Source: Planctomycetota bacterium
GTDB lineage: Bacteria > Planctomycetota > UBA1135 > GCA-002686595
NCBI GenBank assembly: GCA_020853575.1
Contig: JADYYP010000029.1
Location: forward strand, 1-64,000
Length of the DNA stretch: 64,000 nt
Direction: 5' to 3'
Part shown: piece after piece, positions 28,700 to 38,435 of the stretch
Numbering within the stretch: the first letter of the stretch is position 1
Layout: each line of letters starts with the position of its first letter
The notes under the pieces: generated by a model
The model's database searches: none
The model's input: only the letters and a program-made list of their open reading frames with translations
Told to the model about the DNA's origin: nothing
Program-made: the position numbers and the translations under genes

Positions 28700-30205
28700 A
28701 TGCCGCTGAACCACCAACGGATCGCCGACGACGCTTGGACGCCATCGCGCGGCGCCATCCTGCTGGTCGTGGCGCTCGCCGCGCTCGCGGCCGGGATCGT
28801 CGCGCTCGCGTGCACGCCCAACGGACCCTCGGGCTGGCATTTCGCGATGAACAACATCGAGGCCGCCGAGAACCTGCTCGAGGGCCGCGGCGCGTACCAG
28901 AGCGGCGGCGAGCCGTTCCTGTCCTGGCCGCCGTTGCTGGTGGTGCTGCTCGCGGGTGGCAAGCTCGCCGGGCTGCGCTACGTGACGGCGTGCACGCTGA
29001 TCGCCGTGCTGGCGACGTTCGCGACGGTCTACGCCCACGGTCGGCTGCTGCTCGAGTTCTCGCGGCGCGCGTGGATCGCGGCCGGTGGCATCGCGGTCGT
29101 GGTGGTCTCGCCCTACTTCGTTCCGATGATGGCGTCGACGCGCTCGCAGCCGCTGTTCATGGCGCTCGCGGCGCTCAGCGTGTGGTGGCTCGTGCAGTGG
29201 GTGCGGGCTCCGGCGCGGCGCTTGGAATTCGCGCTCGCGGCGGGCGGCCTGTTGGCCTGCCTGCATCGCTACGACGGCCTCGTGCTCGCCGCCGTGATCG
29301 CTGGCGTGGTGTGCTGCGCGCGCACCGAGCTGGCGTTCTCCCGGCGACTCCGGACAGCGCTCGCGATCGGCGCGGCGGCCGTGCTCCCGCTCGCGGCGTG
29401 GATGCTGCGCAACCGCGCGGTGAGCGGGACGTTCAGCGGAGCCCGCCTGCCAGCCGAGCTCACGCTGGGCGATCAGATCCGCGACGTCGCGCGCACCGCG
29501 GCGCTGTGGCTCGGTCCGGGACCCGCGAACCCGCTCACGCAGGCGCTCGCCGCGGCGCTCGTCGCGCTGCTCGCGCTGTGGGTCGCGCGCCGCTGCTCGC
29601 GCACCACGCGCTGGCGCGCGCTCGCGCTGGTGTCGTTCCCCGCGCTCTACGCGGCAGCGCTGATGCTGCTCGCGGCGAGCGTCGAGCTGGACGTGCTCGG
29701 CGAGCGCTTGGCGGTGCCGTCGATGACGTACTTGGTGACGCTCGCGGTGCTCGCGCTCGCGGACGAGACGCTGTGGCCGCCGCGCGCCGCGCGCGTGCTC
29801 GCGACCGCGCTTCCCGCCGCGTACGTGCTCGCGCACCTCGCCTTCCACGCACCCACGTTGGTCGCGAACTGCGATCCGGAACGCACGCGCGCGGCCGGCG
29901 ACTTCGCTGTGGCGCGCTGGATCGACCCCGACTTCGGTCGCTGGTTGCGGGAGCACCCGCTGCCCGAGCGCCTGCTGAGCAATGCACCGGCCGCGGTCTT
30001 GCTCGGTGCCGATCGCGTGGCTCAACCCGTCGATCCCGAGGCCTGGAGAGAGGCGCTGGCGACGCTCGACGAGCCGGCGGTGCTGGTGTGGCAACTGCGC
30101 AAGCGCGAAGCCAAGGACGTCGAGCAGATGCGCGCGGAGTTCGCGCTCGAGCCGCTCGCGACCTTCGAGTCCTGGCACATCTACCGCGTGCAGCCGCGGC
30201 GCTGA
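28700..30205 (+). CDS. multi-TM glycosyltransferase-like membrane protein
   Basis: 501 aa, about ten hydrophobic helices (for example ILLVVALAALAAGIVALAC; LLVVLLAGGKLAGLRYVTAC; ALAIGAAAVLPLAAWMLRNR), then a ~110-aa soluble C-terminus. Overall shape fits ArnT/PMT-like (GT39/GT83) transferases that use polyprenyl-linked sugars, but I see no decisive active-site motif beyond acidic residues in the first loop (NNIEAAENLLEG). No SD is evident before the ATG. Confidence 0.6.
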   Translation: MPLNHQRIADDAWTPSRGAILLVVALAALAAGIVALACTPNGPSGWHFAMNNIEAAENLLEGRGAYQSGGEPFLSWPPLLVVLLAGGKLAGLRYVTACTLIAVLATFATVYAHGRLLLEFSRRAWIAAGGIAVVVVSPYFVPMMASTRSQPLFMALAALSVWWLVQWVRAPARRLEFALAAGGLLACLHRYDGLVLAAVIAGVVCCARTELAFSRRLRTALAIGAAAVLPLAAWMLRNRAVSGTFSGARLPAELTLGDQIRDVARTAALWLGPGPANPLTQALAAALVALLALWVARRCSRTTRWRALALVSFPALYAAALMLLAASVELDVLGERLAVPSMTYLVTLAVLALADETLWPPRAARVLATALPAAYVLAHLAFHAPTLVANCDPERTRAAGDFAVARWIDPDFGRWLREHPLPERLLSNAPAAVLLGADRVAQPVDPEAWREALATLDEPAVLVWQLRKREAKDVEQMRAEFALEPLATFESWHIYRVQPRR

Positions 30206-30329
30206 GCTCGTGGAGAGGTGCGGGTGCGAGCTCTCGAAGCGTCGGATGCACCGTCGCCCAGCGAGCGCCTGGGAAGGGTCGATCCAGACTTTCGGCCGCG
30301 GGCGGCGTAGGCGCATCCGTCGCGCTCGG

Positions 30330-30335
30330 TAGAGT
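30330..30335 (+). promoter_or_regulatory. -10 box (TAGAGT), leaderless start
   Basis: Ends 6 nt before the GTG start at 30342, the same spacing as at 1732 and 26943. Confidence 0.4.
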
Positions 30336-30341
30336 GCCGCT

Positions 30342-32156
30342 GTGGAGCCGCGCTGGGTGATTTCGATGCTGCTCGCCGTGCTCGCGAGCGCTCCGGCCTG
30401 GGCCTCGGCCGACGAGGGCGCCGAGTTGCTCGAGCGCGTCAAGCGCGAGCGCGGGCGCGTCGATTCGCGCGTTTTCCTGCGCATCGCGGCGCCGCGCGAC
30501 GCCGAGGCCCTGCAGCGTCTGCAGCAAGCGATCTACGTGCTCGACGACGGCGACGTGCTGCAATCGGCCTTCGGTGCCGTCGGCTGGTTCGAGGTCGGCG
30601 GCGAGTTGGAGGAGAAGGCGCTCGGCTACTTGATGCGCGAGGCGCAAGACGGGCGCAATCCAGCGCGCCAACGGGCGGCGACCCGCGCCCTGACCGGTTT
30701 CGAAGCCGCCGCGGGGCGCCTCGAGCGCATCGCTCGTTTCCACCGCGACCGAGAGTGCCGCAGCATCGCGCTCACACCGCTCCTGGCGTCGCTCGCGGCG
30801 CGCAGCGATGTCGCGACGTGTCGCCTGATCCTCGACGCGGCGACGCTCGAGCGCGGATCGGCGAGCGGTGTCGAGGCGGCGTTGATCAGCTTCCGCAGCA
30901 AGGACGCGCAACGCGAGCTCGCGGCGCGGGCGAGCGACGCCTCGGCCGGCGAGGCCTGGCGCGTCCTGGCCGTCGATCTGCTCGCGCGCATCGAGACCGA
31001 GATCGCGCGCGCGGCCATCGCGGAGCAAGGACGCAGCGGCGGCGGCGCGGTGCAGTTGCGCGCACTGCAGGTCCTGACCGAACGCGATCCCAGCGCGGCG
31101 CTGATCGGCCTGCGCCGCGTGGTCGAGGTCGGTGGCGAGGCCGAGGCGATCGAAGCCATCACGACGCTGATGGCGCTGCGCGACGCGGACCCGAGCTGGA
31201 TCGGCGAGCTCGCCAGCATCGCGAAATGCGCGCGACCGGCGGCGCGCTTGGCCGTGGTGCATGCGCTCGCCGCGGCGCACACGCGCGAAGCGCTGGCGCT
31301 GCTCCACGACCTCTTGCGCGACGAGGACTGGCGCGTGCAGCTCTCGGCCGTGCGCGCCATCCGCCGCTACCGCGAGAAGGACTCGCTCCCGCGCTTGATC
31401 GGCGTCCTGGGCAGCGCGCGCCGGCGCGTGGTCGACGAAGTCGTGGCCACGCTGCGCAACATGACCTGCCGCGACTTCGGGCGCAGTCCGAGCTCGTGGG
31501 CCGCGTGGTACGCCGCCGAAGGTCGCGGTTTCGAACTGCCCAGCCCGGCGCGCGCCGCCGACTGGGAGGCCGAGCAGCGCGCGAAGAACGCCTTCGACGA
31601 CGGCGAGCGGCGCACCACGACGTTCTACGGACTCGAGATCGACACCGACCGCGTGGTGTTCGTGATCGACCGCTCGAATTCGATGGCGGAGCCGGCGCTC
31701 GGTGCCCGCTCGGCGGCGACGAGCTCGACCAAGTTGGCCGTCGCCAAGGAAGAGCTGCGCGCGCTGCTGCAAGGGCTCGCGGGCGACGTGCGCTTCAACG
31801 TGATCTCGTTCTCGTCGAGCGTCGAGCCTTGGCGCGCGTCGATCACGCAACTCGACGAGGAGCAGCGCGCCAGCGCGCGGGTCTTCGTGGCGGCGCTGCG
31901 CGAACAAGGTGGCACCGCGATCTACGACGCGCTCGAGCTCGCGCTCTCCGACCCCGAGGTCGACACGCTCTACGTGTTGACCGATGGCGAGCCCTCGGGC
32001 GGCCGCGTCACGTCGATCGAGCGCATCGTCGAGTTGATCGGAGCGCGCGCGAGAGAGAAGCTCGTGCGCATCCACGGCGTCGCGGTCGGGGAGCCGTCGC
32101 AGTTGCTCGCGGACCTCGCGGCGCTCACCGGCGGGCAGTACCGCTTCGTGCGCTGA
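30342..32156 (+). CDS. secreted HEAT-repeat and VWA-domain protein
   Basis: 604 aa, GTG start. Signal peptide (MEPRWVISMLLAVLASAPAW) and then ~390 residues of HEAT-like helical repeats (for example LLRDEDWRVQLSAVRAIRRY, VLGSARRRVVDEVVATLRNM). A von Willebrand A domain begins near residue 435: VVFVIDRSNSMAEP carries an intact MIDAS (Asp443-x-Ser-x-Ser), and YVLTDGEPSGG supplies the later acidic site. It is likely a secreted metal-dependent protein-binding scaffold. Genes of this composition are common in planctomycetes but have no assigned function. Confidence 0.75.
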   Translation: MEPRWVISMLLAVLASAPAWASADEGAELLERVKRERGRVDSRVFLRIAAPRDAEALQRLQQAIYVLDDGDVLQSAFGAVGWFEVGGELEEKALGYLMREAQDGRNPARQRAATRALTGFEAAAGRLERIARFHRDRECRSIALTPLLASLAARSDVATCRLILDAATLERGSASGVEAALISFRSKDAQRELAARASDASAGEAWRVLAVDLLARIETEIARAAIAEQGRSGGGAVQLRALQVLTERDPSAALIGLRRVVEVGGEAEAIEAITTLMALRDADPSWIGELASIAKCARPAARLAVVHALAAAHTREALALLHDLLRDEDWRVQLSAVRAIRRYREKDSLPRLIGVLGSARRRVVDEVVATLRNMTCRDFGRSPSSWAAWYAAEGRGFELPSPARAADWEAEQRAKNAFDDGERRTTTFYGLEIDTDRVVFVIDRSNSMAEPALGARSAATSSTKLAVAKEELRALLQGLAGDVRFNVISFSSSVEPWRASITQLDEEQRASARVFVAALREQGGTAIYDALELALSDPEVDTLYVLTDGEPSGGRVTSIERIVELIGARAREKLVRIHGVAVGEPSQLLADLAALTGGQYRFVR

Positions 32157-32369
32157 TGCGCGAGCTCGTCCGCGCAGCGCGCGGTCCAAGGGCTGGACGC
32201 GAGTCCAAGTTCGAGCGGATCGCCCGCTACGGAGATGGCCCGCGGAGCGTGGGGAGCCGGCCCCATCGCACGCGGTTCCGGGATTGCCATGTTGGCTGCG
32301 TCCGATCGCGCAGCGTCGCCGAGGCGCCGCTGAACGCGCTCTCCGCTCCCGTTCGCTTCGAGGTGTTCC

Positions 32370-35096
32370 GTGCGCCAGTGCATCGCTTTGACCGTATTCG
32401 CCAGCTCCGTCCTGCTCTCGCGCGCCCACGCGCAGGCGCCGATCCTGTCTCCGTTCCACGAGCTCGTCGGCGACGCCCAGGTGGGACTCGCCACCGGTGA
32501 CCAGCTCACCCCCGCGATCTCCAAGGGCGCGAGCAGCTCGCTGGTGGTCTGGGCCGATCGACGCACCTCGCTGTCGAGCAACAGCGCCGCGAGCGAGAGT
32601 GGCCTGGACATCTTCGCGCTGCGTCTCGACGCCAATGGGCAGCGCATCGAGAGCGTGCCGCTCGCGCTGGGCATGACGCCGGGCACCGACGCCGAGCCGC
32701 AGGTGGCGTGGAATGGCCAGAACTGGCTGGTGGCGTGGAAGTCGCAGGCACCCTTCAACTCGCAGTACGCGGCCTCGATGGTCGGCGTGCGTGTCTCGCC
32801 CGCCGGTCAAGTGCTGGATGCGACGCCGATCACGATCCTGGGCTACGCCTTCTCCGACATCGGCACGCATGCCTTGGCGAGCGACGGAGCGAACTGGGTC
32901 GTGGTCGCGCAGGGCACCTCGGCCGGGTACGCGAATCTGCGCGCCGCGCGCGTCTCGCCGACGGGCGTCGTGCTCGATCCTTCGCCGGTGCAGTTGTTCC
33001 CTGAGGGCCAACTGACGACGGTTCAGTTGGCGCACGCCCAAGGCTCGTTCCTGTTGGTCTGGTCGCAATACTCCAGCGCGAACGGCGACGACGTCGTCGG
33101 CCGGCGCTTCAGCTCCACGCTCGTCTGGCAGGACGCCGCGCCGTTCGCGATCGGCGCCACGAGCTTGGACGACGCGCGGCCGCAGGTCGGCAGCAACGGC
33201 ACTCAGTTCTTCGTGGTCTGGGATCGCTGGTTGAGCATCTCACGCGACATCCTCGGCGCGCGCGTGCAACCGAGCGGGCAGGTGCTCGACACCACGCCCA
33301 TCACCCTGAGTGGGCTGTTCTGGTACGGCGCCGGCGCGAGTTGCGCGCCGGTGTTCGATGGCACGCATTGGATCACGTCGTGGGACAACTACGGGCCACG
33401 CTTCGCGCGCGTGACGGGCGCTGGTGTCGTGCTCGATCCCGACGGATTCGCTGCCGACCCCAATCCGAACAGCACGCTGGTGCAGCCGCAGTGCGCACCG
33501 CACGCCGCGGGCGGAGTGCAGGTCGTGTGGGGCGACGACCGGGCCGGAAGCTACGAGGGACTCGACGTCTTCACCACGCGCATCGTCGACGCGAACAACC
33601 TGGGCACCCACGTCGGGATCAGCGACGGAACGAGCGCGCAAGTCACGCCGGACCTGGCGCACGGTGCGGGTCAGTCGCTGCTCGTGTTCCGCAGCGAGAC
33701 CTCGGGCGCGCGGCGCATCCTCGCCACGCGCTTGGATTCGGCGGGACTGGCGCTCGACGCGCAGCCGATCGAGATCGCAGCGGGCCTGCTCGAAGGCCAA
33801 CCGAGCGTCGCTTGGGATGGCAGTGAGTACTTGATCGCCTGGGAGTCGGGAGCGAGCTCCTCGGTGCTCGCTCGGCGCATGGCCCCCAACGGCGCGTTGC
33901 TCGACGCGGCGCCGATCGTCGTCGGCATCGGAAGCTCGCCCGAGGTCGCGGCGCTCAACGGCGAGTTCCTGGTGAGCTACACGCGCTCGTTCGCCTTCCC
34001 CGTCCAACAGCTCGTGCACGTCGTGCGCGTGCGCGGCCTGGACGGCATCTTGCTCGGACCACCGAGCGCCATCAACAGCACCTTCGCGGTCGATCCCGAT
34101 GTGTGCGTCGTCGGCAACCGTTGGTTGGTGGTGTGGCAGCGCAACTACTCGGTCTCCGACACGCACTGCGACGTGAACGCGGCCTTCGTCGACGCCAGTG
34201 GTGTCGCGAGCGCGCCGTTCGCGGTCGCGGGCAGCTTCAACGCCTACAACCACTCGGTCAGCGTCGCTTCGTCGGGCACCGAGGCCCTGATCACTTGGGT
34301 CTTCGGCAACTCCTCGAACCTGACGCGCCGCGTGCACTCGCGCCGCATTCGCGACGACGGCACGTTCCTCGACGCGGCGCCCGTCGTGCTCGCCGCTGGC
34401 GCCTCCGGTGAGCGCTTCAGTCCGAGCGTCGCCTGGAACGGAAACGACTACGTGGTCGCGTTCCAAGATCTGCGCGCGGCGACCTCGATGCTCGACCAAC
34501 GCAGCGATCTGTACGGCGCGCGCGTCACTCCGGGAGGCGCATTGCTCGACCCGCAAGGCTTCGTGATCGAAGCCTCGAGCATCTCCGAGGTGGGTCCGGC
34601 GCTGGTCGGCAGCGGCGGCGGCCGCGTACTGCTGGCGAGCTCGCGCTTCCTCGCGGACGCGACCCACGCCTCGTTCCGCGTCGGGACGCGCACCGTCGAC
34701 GGCCAATGCCCGCAGCCGACGGTGTATTGCACGTCGAAGACGACCTCGATCGGCACGCTGCCCGCGATCGGCTTCACCGGCTCCGCCAGCGTCGCCGCCA
34801 ACGACTTCCGCCTGACGCTCGCGAGCGCGCTCCCCAACGCCAACGCGATCTACTTCTACGGTTCGGCGCAGGCGGCGATGCCCTGGTTCGGTGGCTGGCG
34901 CTGCGTCTCGTTGCCCGTGACGCGCAGTCCACTGACACAGCTCGACGCAGTCGGAGCTGGGCAGGCCGCGCCCGCGCTCTCCGCGACCTTGATCGGCCAG
35001 ACACGCTGCTTCCAGTGGTGGACGCGCGATGGCGCGCACCCCGATGGGACCGGAGTTTCGCTCTCGGCCGCGCTCTCGGTGACTTTCTGCCCGTGA
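32370..35096 (+). CDS. large secreted beta-propeller protein with planctomycete C-terminal module
   Basis: 908 aa, GTG start preceded by GAGGTG. Signal peptide (RQCIALTVFASSVLLSRAHA). The body has about ten repeats of a propeller-like blade: PQVAWNGQNWLVAWKSQ, then a strand ending in VSPAGQVLDATPITI, repeated with variations (GRRFSS, GARVQPSGQVLDTTPITLS, TRLDSAGLALDAQPIEI). The C-terminal ~130 residues (TVYCTSKTTSIGTLPAIGF, ANAIYFYGSAQA, WRCVSLPVTRSP, RCFQWWTRDGAHPDGTG) match the module also ending 42752-43771 and 47133-49139. No catalytic motif; probably extracellular or cell-surface. Confidence 0.7.
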   Translation: MRQCIALTVFASSVLLSRAHAQAPILSPFHELVGDAQVGLATGDQLTPAISKGASSSLVVWADRRTSLSSNSAASESGLDIFALRLDANGQRIESVPLALGMTPGTDAEPQVAWNGQNWLVAWKSQAPFNSQYAASMVGVRVSPAGQVLDATPITILGYAFSDIGTHALASDGANWVVVAQGTSAGYANLRAARVSPTGVVLDPSPVQLFPEGQLTTVQLAHAQGSFLLVWSQYSSANGDDVVGRRFSSTLVWQDAAPFAIGATSLDDARPQVGSNGTQFFVVWDRWLSISRDILGARVQPSGQVLDTTPITLSGLFWYGAGASCAPVFDGTHWITSWDNYGPRFARVTGAGVVLDPDGFAADPNPNSTLVQPQCAPHAAGGVQVVWGDDRAGSYEGLDVFTTRIVDANNLGTHVGISDGTSAQVTPDLAHGAGQSLLVFRSETSGARRILATRLDSAGLALDAQPIEIAAGLLEGQPSVAWDGSEYLIAWESGASSSVLARRMAPNGALLDAAPIVVGIGSSPEVAALNGEFLVSYTRSFAFPVQQLVHVVRVRGLDGILLGPPSAINSTFAVDPDVCVVGNRWLVVWQRNYSVSDTHCDVNAAFVDASGVASAPFAVAGSFNAYNHSVSVASSGTEALITWVFGNSSNLTRRVHSRRIRDDGTFLDAAPVVLAAGASGERFSPSVAWNGNDYVVAFQDLRAATSMLDQRSDLYGARVTPGGALLDPQGFVIEASSISEVGPALVGSGGGRVLLASSRFLADATHASFRVGTRTVDGQCPQPTVYCTSKTTSIGTLPAIGFTGSASVAANDFRLTLASALPNANAIYFYGSAQAAMPWFGGWRCVSLPVTRSPLTQLDAVGAGQAAPALSATLIGQTRCFQWWTRDGAHPDGTGVSLSAALSVTFCP

Positions 35097-35121
35097 TCCG
35101 CGGGAACGGCGCACCAATCCA

Positions 35122-35158
35122 GCGCGGGGCCGGTGGCTCGAGCGAGCGCCGGCCGCGC
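35122..35158. terminator. stem-loop between convergent genes
   Basis: GCGCGGGGCCGG pairs with CCGGCCGCGC (two-base bulge), with GCTCGAGCGAGC in the loop. It fills the 64-bp gap between the stops at 35096 and 35161. Confidence 0.5.
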
Positions 35159-35160
35159 GA

Positions 35161-36237
35161 TCAGCGCCCGCTGTCGCCCTCGTAAAGAAACGCGCGCCAC
35201 GAGTTGGTCCACCAGGCGCGCCATTCGGCCGCACCGGCGGCGCGGATGTCCGCGCGCCCCCAGGGATCGAACAAGAAGCGCTGGCCGGTGAGCGTGCGCA
35301 GCGCGGAGTCGGCCGCCATGCGCACTGTCGAGTCGTCGTCGTCGAGCGCCTCGATCAACACCCCGACCGCGGTGCGCGCGCGCGCGCTCTCGAGGTGTCG
35401 CACGGCGGTGACGCGCACGAACGCATCGGGGTCGCGCAACAGCGCGGCCACGAAGGGCACGTCCGCGGCATCGGCGCGCGCGCTGAGCTCGATCAACGCT
35501 CGCGCGCGCTCGACGGGCTCGGCCTGCCGCAAGCGCTCGAGCAGCGCCTTGCGCTCCGGCGCGAGCTCGGCCGCGGAGTTCGCGTCCGTCGCGGAGGGCC
35601 GCGGCACGCCACTCCAGGCCGTCGCGACGGCGATGCGCTCCTCGAGCGACTCGCAGCGCCGCCGGAGCTCGGCCATGGCGGCCGCGCTCTCGTCGCTCGA
35701 GAGCTCGAGCTGCTGTGCGATGGTGCGCAGCTCACGCGCGAGCTCGAGCTGCGCCTCGGGCTCGACTGGCGGCGCTGCCGCGGGTGACTGCGCCGCCGCC
35801 GCGGCGCGCGAACGCTCCCAGGCGTCGTCGAACCAGCGGCCCAGTGTGCCTTCGATGTCGTCGAGCTGGCGTTGGATGCGTTTGACGCGATCCGCCTGGG
35901 CCGGATCGATGCGCGCGACCTCGGAGCGCATCGTGCGCACGTGCCCGTGGGTCTGCACGGCGACCACGACGACACCGACGAGAGCCAGGGCGCTCAGCAC
36001 CAACGCGGCGCGCGAACCACCGGCGTCCGCGCGGCGAACGGTCGGCTCGGAGATCGGCGAGACCGCGCTCGGCGAGCTCGGCGGCGGCGCACCCGCGCCC
36101 GCTGGTGCCAGCGCGCGGCACGCGCCACACACCCACTTGTCACCGATGCGCACGGCGCGCGACGTGTCGATGTCGGCCTGGGGAATCGACTGCGAGCACA
36201 GATCGCAGAAGTGCAATTGCAGATCGAACTCGGGCAT
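35161..36237 (-). CDS. zinc-ribbon, TM, coiled-coil and HEAT protein
   Basis: 358 aa. Zinc ribbon at the N-terminus (FCDLCSQSIP, KWVCGACRAL), a Pro/Ser linker, one membrane helix (AALVLSALALVGVVVVAVQ), a long coiled coil (~110-215), then HEAT-type repeats (ALLRDPDAFVRVTAVRHLES; ALDDDDSTVRMAADSALRTL). The C-terminus is Trp-rich (EWRAWWTNSWRAFL), an ending often seen on planctomycete HEAT proteins. The ATG at 36237 (MPEFDLQLHFCDLC) is chosen because the ribbon follows at once. Function unknown. Confidence 0.65.
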   Translation of the reverse strand: MPEFDLQLHFCDLCSQSIPQADIDTSRAVRIGDKWVCGACRALAPAGAGAPPPSSPSAVSPISEPTVRRADAGGSRAALVLSALALVGVVVVAVQTHGHVRTMRSEVARIDPAQADRVKRIQRQLDDIEGTLGRWFDDAWERSRAAAAAQSPAAAPPVEPEAQLELARELRTIAQQLELSSDESAAAMAELRRRCESLEERIAVATAWSGVPRPSATDANSAAELAPERKALLERLRQAEPVERARALIELSARADAADVPFVAALLRDPDAFVRVTAVRHLESARARTAVGVLIEALDDDDSTVRMAADSALRTLTGQRFLFDPWGRADIRAAGAAEWRAWWTNSWRAFLYEGDSGR

Positions 36238-36490
36238 GGTGCGCGCGCGTCGCTCTCCGCGGGGCCATCCGAGCACGCACGCCGCGGCTCGGCCAGCCCG
36301 TGCGCGAAAAAGCGCTCGCCAGCGGCGGCACTACCCGAGCCAGAGGCGAAGTTGCGCGCCGCCGCGCTGCACGCAACGGAGAGCAGTGCCGGCGGACTCG
36401 ACCGCACAGGGCCTGTGGTACCATCCCCCGACCGCCTTCGGGCCGATCGAGCTCCCCTAACGCCTCCCGAGAGGGCCACCAGCATCCCCC

Positions 36491-38404
36491 ATGGGCCTCC
36501 AACAGATCAGCGACAGCGCCGACAAGTCCGAGATGCGGCGTTTCGTCAAGTCGCTCCTCGCCGACGTCCACGCCCTCGAGTTGATGCTCGAAGGCGGCAA
36601 GATCGAATCCGGGATCCGCCGCATCGGCGCCGAGCAGGAGATGTTCCTGGTCGACCGCGCGATGCAGCCCGCCAAGCTGGCCCAGGTGCTGCTCCAGAAG
36701 CTCGGGGCCGAGCACTTCACGACCGAGCTGGGGCTGTTCAACCTGGAAGCCAACCTCTCGCCCCAGGTGCTCGGCGGCGACTGTTTCCAGCGCATGGACG
36801 TCGAGCTCACGGCGCTGCTCGAGCAGGCGCGCGCGGCCGCCAAGGAGGAGCACGCGCAGATCGTGCTGTGCGGCATCTTGCCGACGCTCGAGAAGTCGCA
36901 TCTCAGCCTCGACTACATGACGCCGAGCCCGCGCTACCTCGCGATGAACCGGCTCCTGACCGAGCTGCGCGGCGGCAAGTTCGAGTTCCGCATCAAAGGC
37001 GTCGACGAGCTCTCGACCTCGCACGACAACGTGATGCTGGAGGCCTGCACCACCAGCTTCCAGGTGCACTACCAGGTCTCGGCGCGCGAGTTCGCCCGCT
37101 GCTACAACCTGGCACAAGTGGTGACGGCGCCGGCATTGGCGGTCGCAGCCAATTCGCCGACGCTCTTGCAGCACCGCCTGTGGCACGAGACGCGCATCGC
37201 GCTCTTCCAGCAGTCCCTGGACACGCGCAGCGAGCAGATGGCCGAGCGCGGCCAACGCCAGCGCGTCAGTTTCGGCGAGCACTGGGTCGACGATTCGATC
37301 CTCGAGATCTACCGCGAGGACGTGGCGCGCTTCCGCTCGCTGATCGCGATCGCCAGCGACGAGGACCCGGTGCGCGTGCTCGAGCAAGGCGGCGTGCCGC
37401 AGCTGCGCGCGCTGCGCTTGCACAACGGCACGGTGTATCGCTGGAACCGGCCGTGCTACGGCATCACCGACGGCAAGGCGCACTTGCGCATCGAGAATCG
37501 CGTGATGCCCGCCGGTCCGTCGGTGGTCGACGAGGTCGCCAACGCGGCCTTCTTCGTCGGATTGATGGCCGCGGCGGACGAGTTCGGCGACGTCACGGCC
37601 TCGATGACCTTCGACGATGCGCGCGCCAACTTCGTGGCCGCCGCGCGCTACGGGCTGCACGCACGTTTCCGCTGGCTCAAGAACAAGGCCTGGAGCGCGG
37701 ACGAGCTGGTGCTCGCGCAGCTCCTGCCGACGGCGCGCAACGGCCTCAAGCTGGCGGGCGTCGCGCAGGGTGACATCGACCGCTATCTCGGCGTCATCGA
37801 GGAGCGCGTGCGACGCGACCGCACCGGCGCGCAGTGGTCGCTGGACTCGCTGGCCACGATGGGCGAGCGCGGGCGGCCGCTGGAGCGCTACCGCGCGTTG
37901 ACCGCGGCCTTGGTCGAGCGCCAGACCTCGGGCAAGCCGGTCCACGAGTGGCCTCTGGCCGCGCTCGAGGAGCGCGACAACGCGCGCGAGAACTACCGTC
38001 AGGTGCGCCAGGTGATGAACAAGGACATGTTCACCGTGCGCCCCGACGACGTGGCCGACCTGGCCGCGAGCCTGATGGAGTGGCAGAAGATCCGCTACGT
38101 GCTCGTCGAGGACGACGAGGGACACTTGGTCGGCATGGTCTCGCACCGCGCGGTGATCCAGATGCTCTCGCGCAGCAAGCAGAACGGCGGTGCGACCACG
38201 TACAGCGTGCGCGACATCATGCGCGGGGACGTGGTCACGGTGACGCCCGACACGAGCACGCACCACGCGATCGAGCTGATGCGGCGCAACAAGATCGGCT
38301 GCCTGCCCGTCGTGCAGGAAGGAAAGCTCGTGGGCGTGCTCACCGAGCACGACTTCATGGAGCTGGCCTCGGTGCTTCTCGACCGCTGGCTCAAGGACGC
38401 TTGA
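36491..38404 (+). CDS. GCS2-type glutamate-cysteine ligase-like protein with two CBS domains
   Basis: 637 aa. The first ~450 residues match the GCS2/carboxylate-amine ligase fold (RRIGAEQEMFLVDRAM; TTELGLFNLEANLSPQ; LSTSHDNVMLEACTTSFQVH; LRIENRVMPAGPSVVDEVAN), suggesting ATP-dependent amide-bond formation on a glutamate-like substrate. Two C-terminal CBS domains (~505-637: MNKDMFTVRPDDVADLAASL; VRDIMRGDVVTVTPDTSTHH and GCLPVVQEGKLVGVLTEHD) probably bind adenine nucleotides and regulate it. The following M14-type deacylase gene starts 31 nt after the stop, implying an operon that makes and/or trims a gamma-glutamyl or N-acyl amino-acid compound. Confidence 0.8.
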   Translation: MGLQQISDSADKSEMRRFVKSLLADVHALELMLEGGKIESGIRRIGAEQEMFLVDRAMQPAKLAQVLLQKLGAEHFTTELGLFNLEANLSPQVLGGDCFQRMDVELTALLEQARAAAKEEHAQIVLCGILPTLEKSHLSLDYMTPSPRYLAMNRLLTELRGGKFEFRIKGVDELSTSHDNVMLEACTTSFQVHYQVSAREFARCYNLAQVVTAPALAVAANSPTLLQHRLWHETRIALFQQSLDTRSEQMAERGQRQRVSFGEHWVDDSILEIYREDVARFRSLIAIASDEDPVRVLEQGGVPQLRALRLHNGTVYRWNRPCYGITDGKAHLRIENRVMPAGPSVVDEVANAAFFVGLMAAADEFGDVTASMTFDDARANFVAAARYGLHARFRWLKNKAWSADELVLAQLLPTARNGLKLAGVAQGDIDRYLGVIEERVRRDRTGAQWSLDSLATMGERGRPLERYRALTAALVERQTSGKPVHEWPLAALEERDNARENYRQVRQVMNKDMFTVRPDDVADLAASLMEWQKIRYVLVEDDEGHLVGMVSHRAVIQMLSRSKQNGGATTYSVRDIMRGDVVTVTPDTSTHHAIELMRRNKIGCLPVVQEGKLVGVLTEHDFMELASVLLDRWLKDA

Positions 38405-38435
38405 GACGCTCGCCGATTCCATTGCCGATGACGTC

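Noticed and set aside
29535..33068. Very long open frame on the minus strand (over 1100 codons)
   Set aside because: Antisense to three well-supported plus-strand genes; Arg/Ala/His/Asp-rich composition without motifs is what high-GC codon bias produces in shadow frames.
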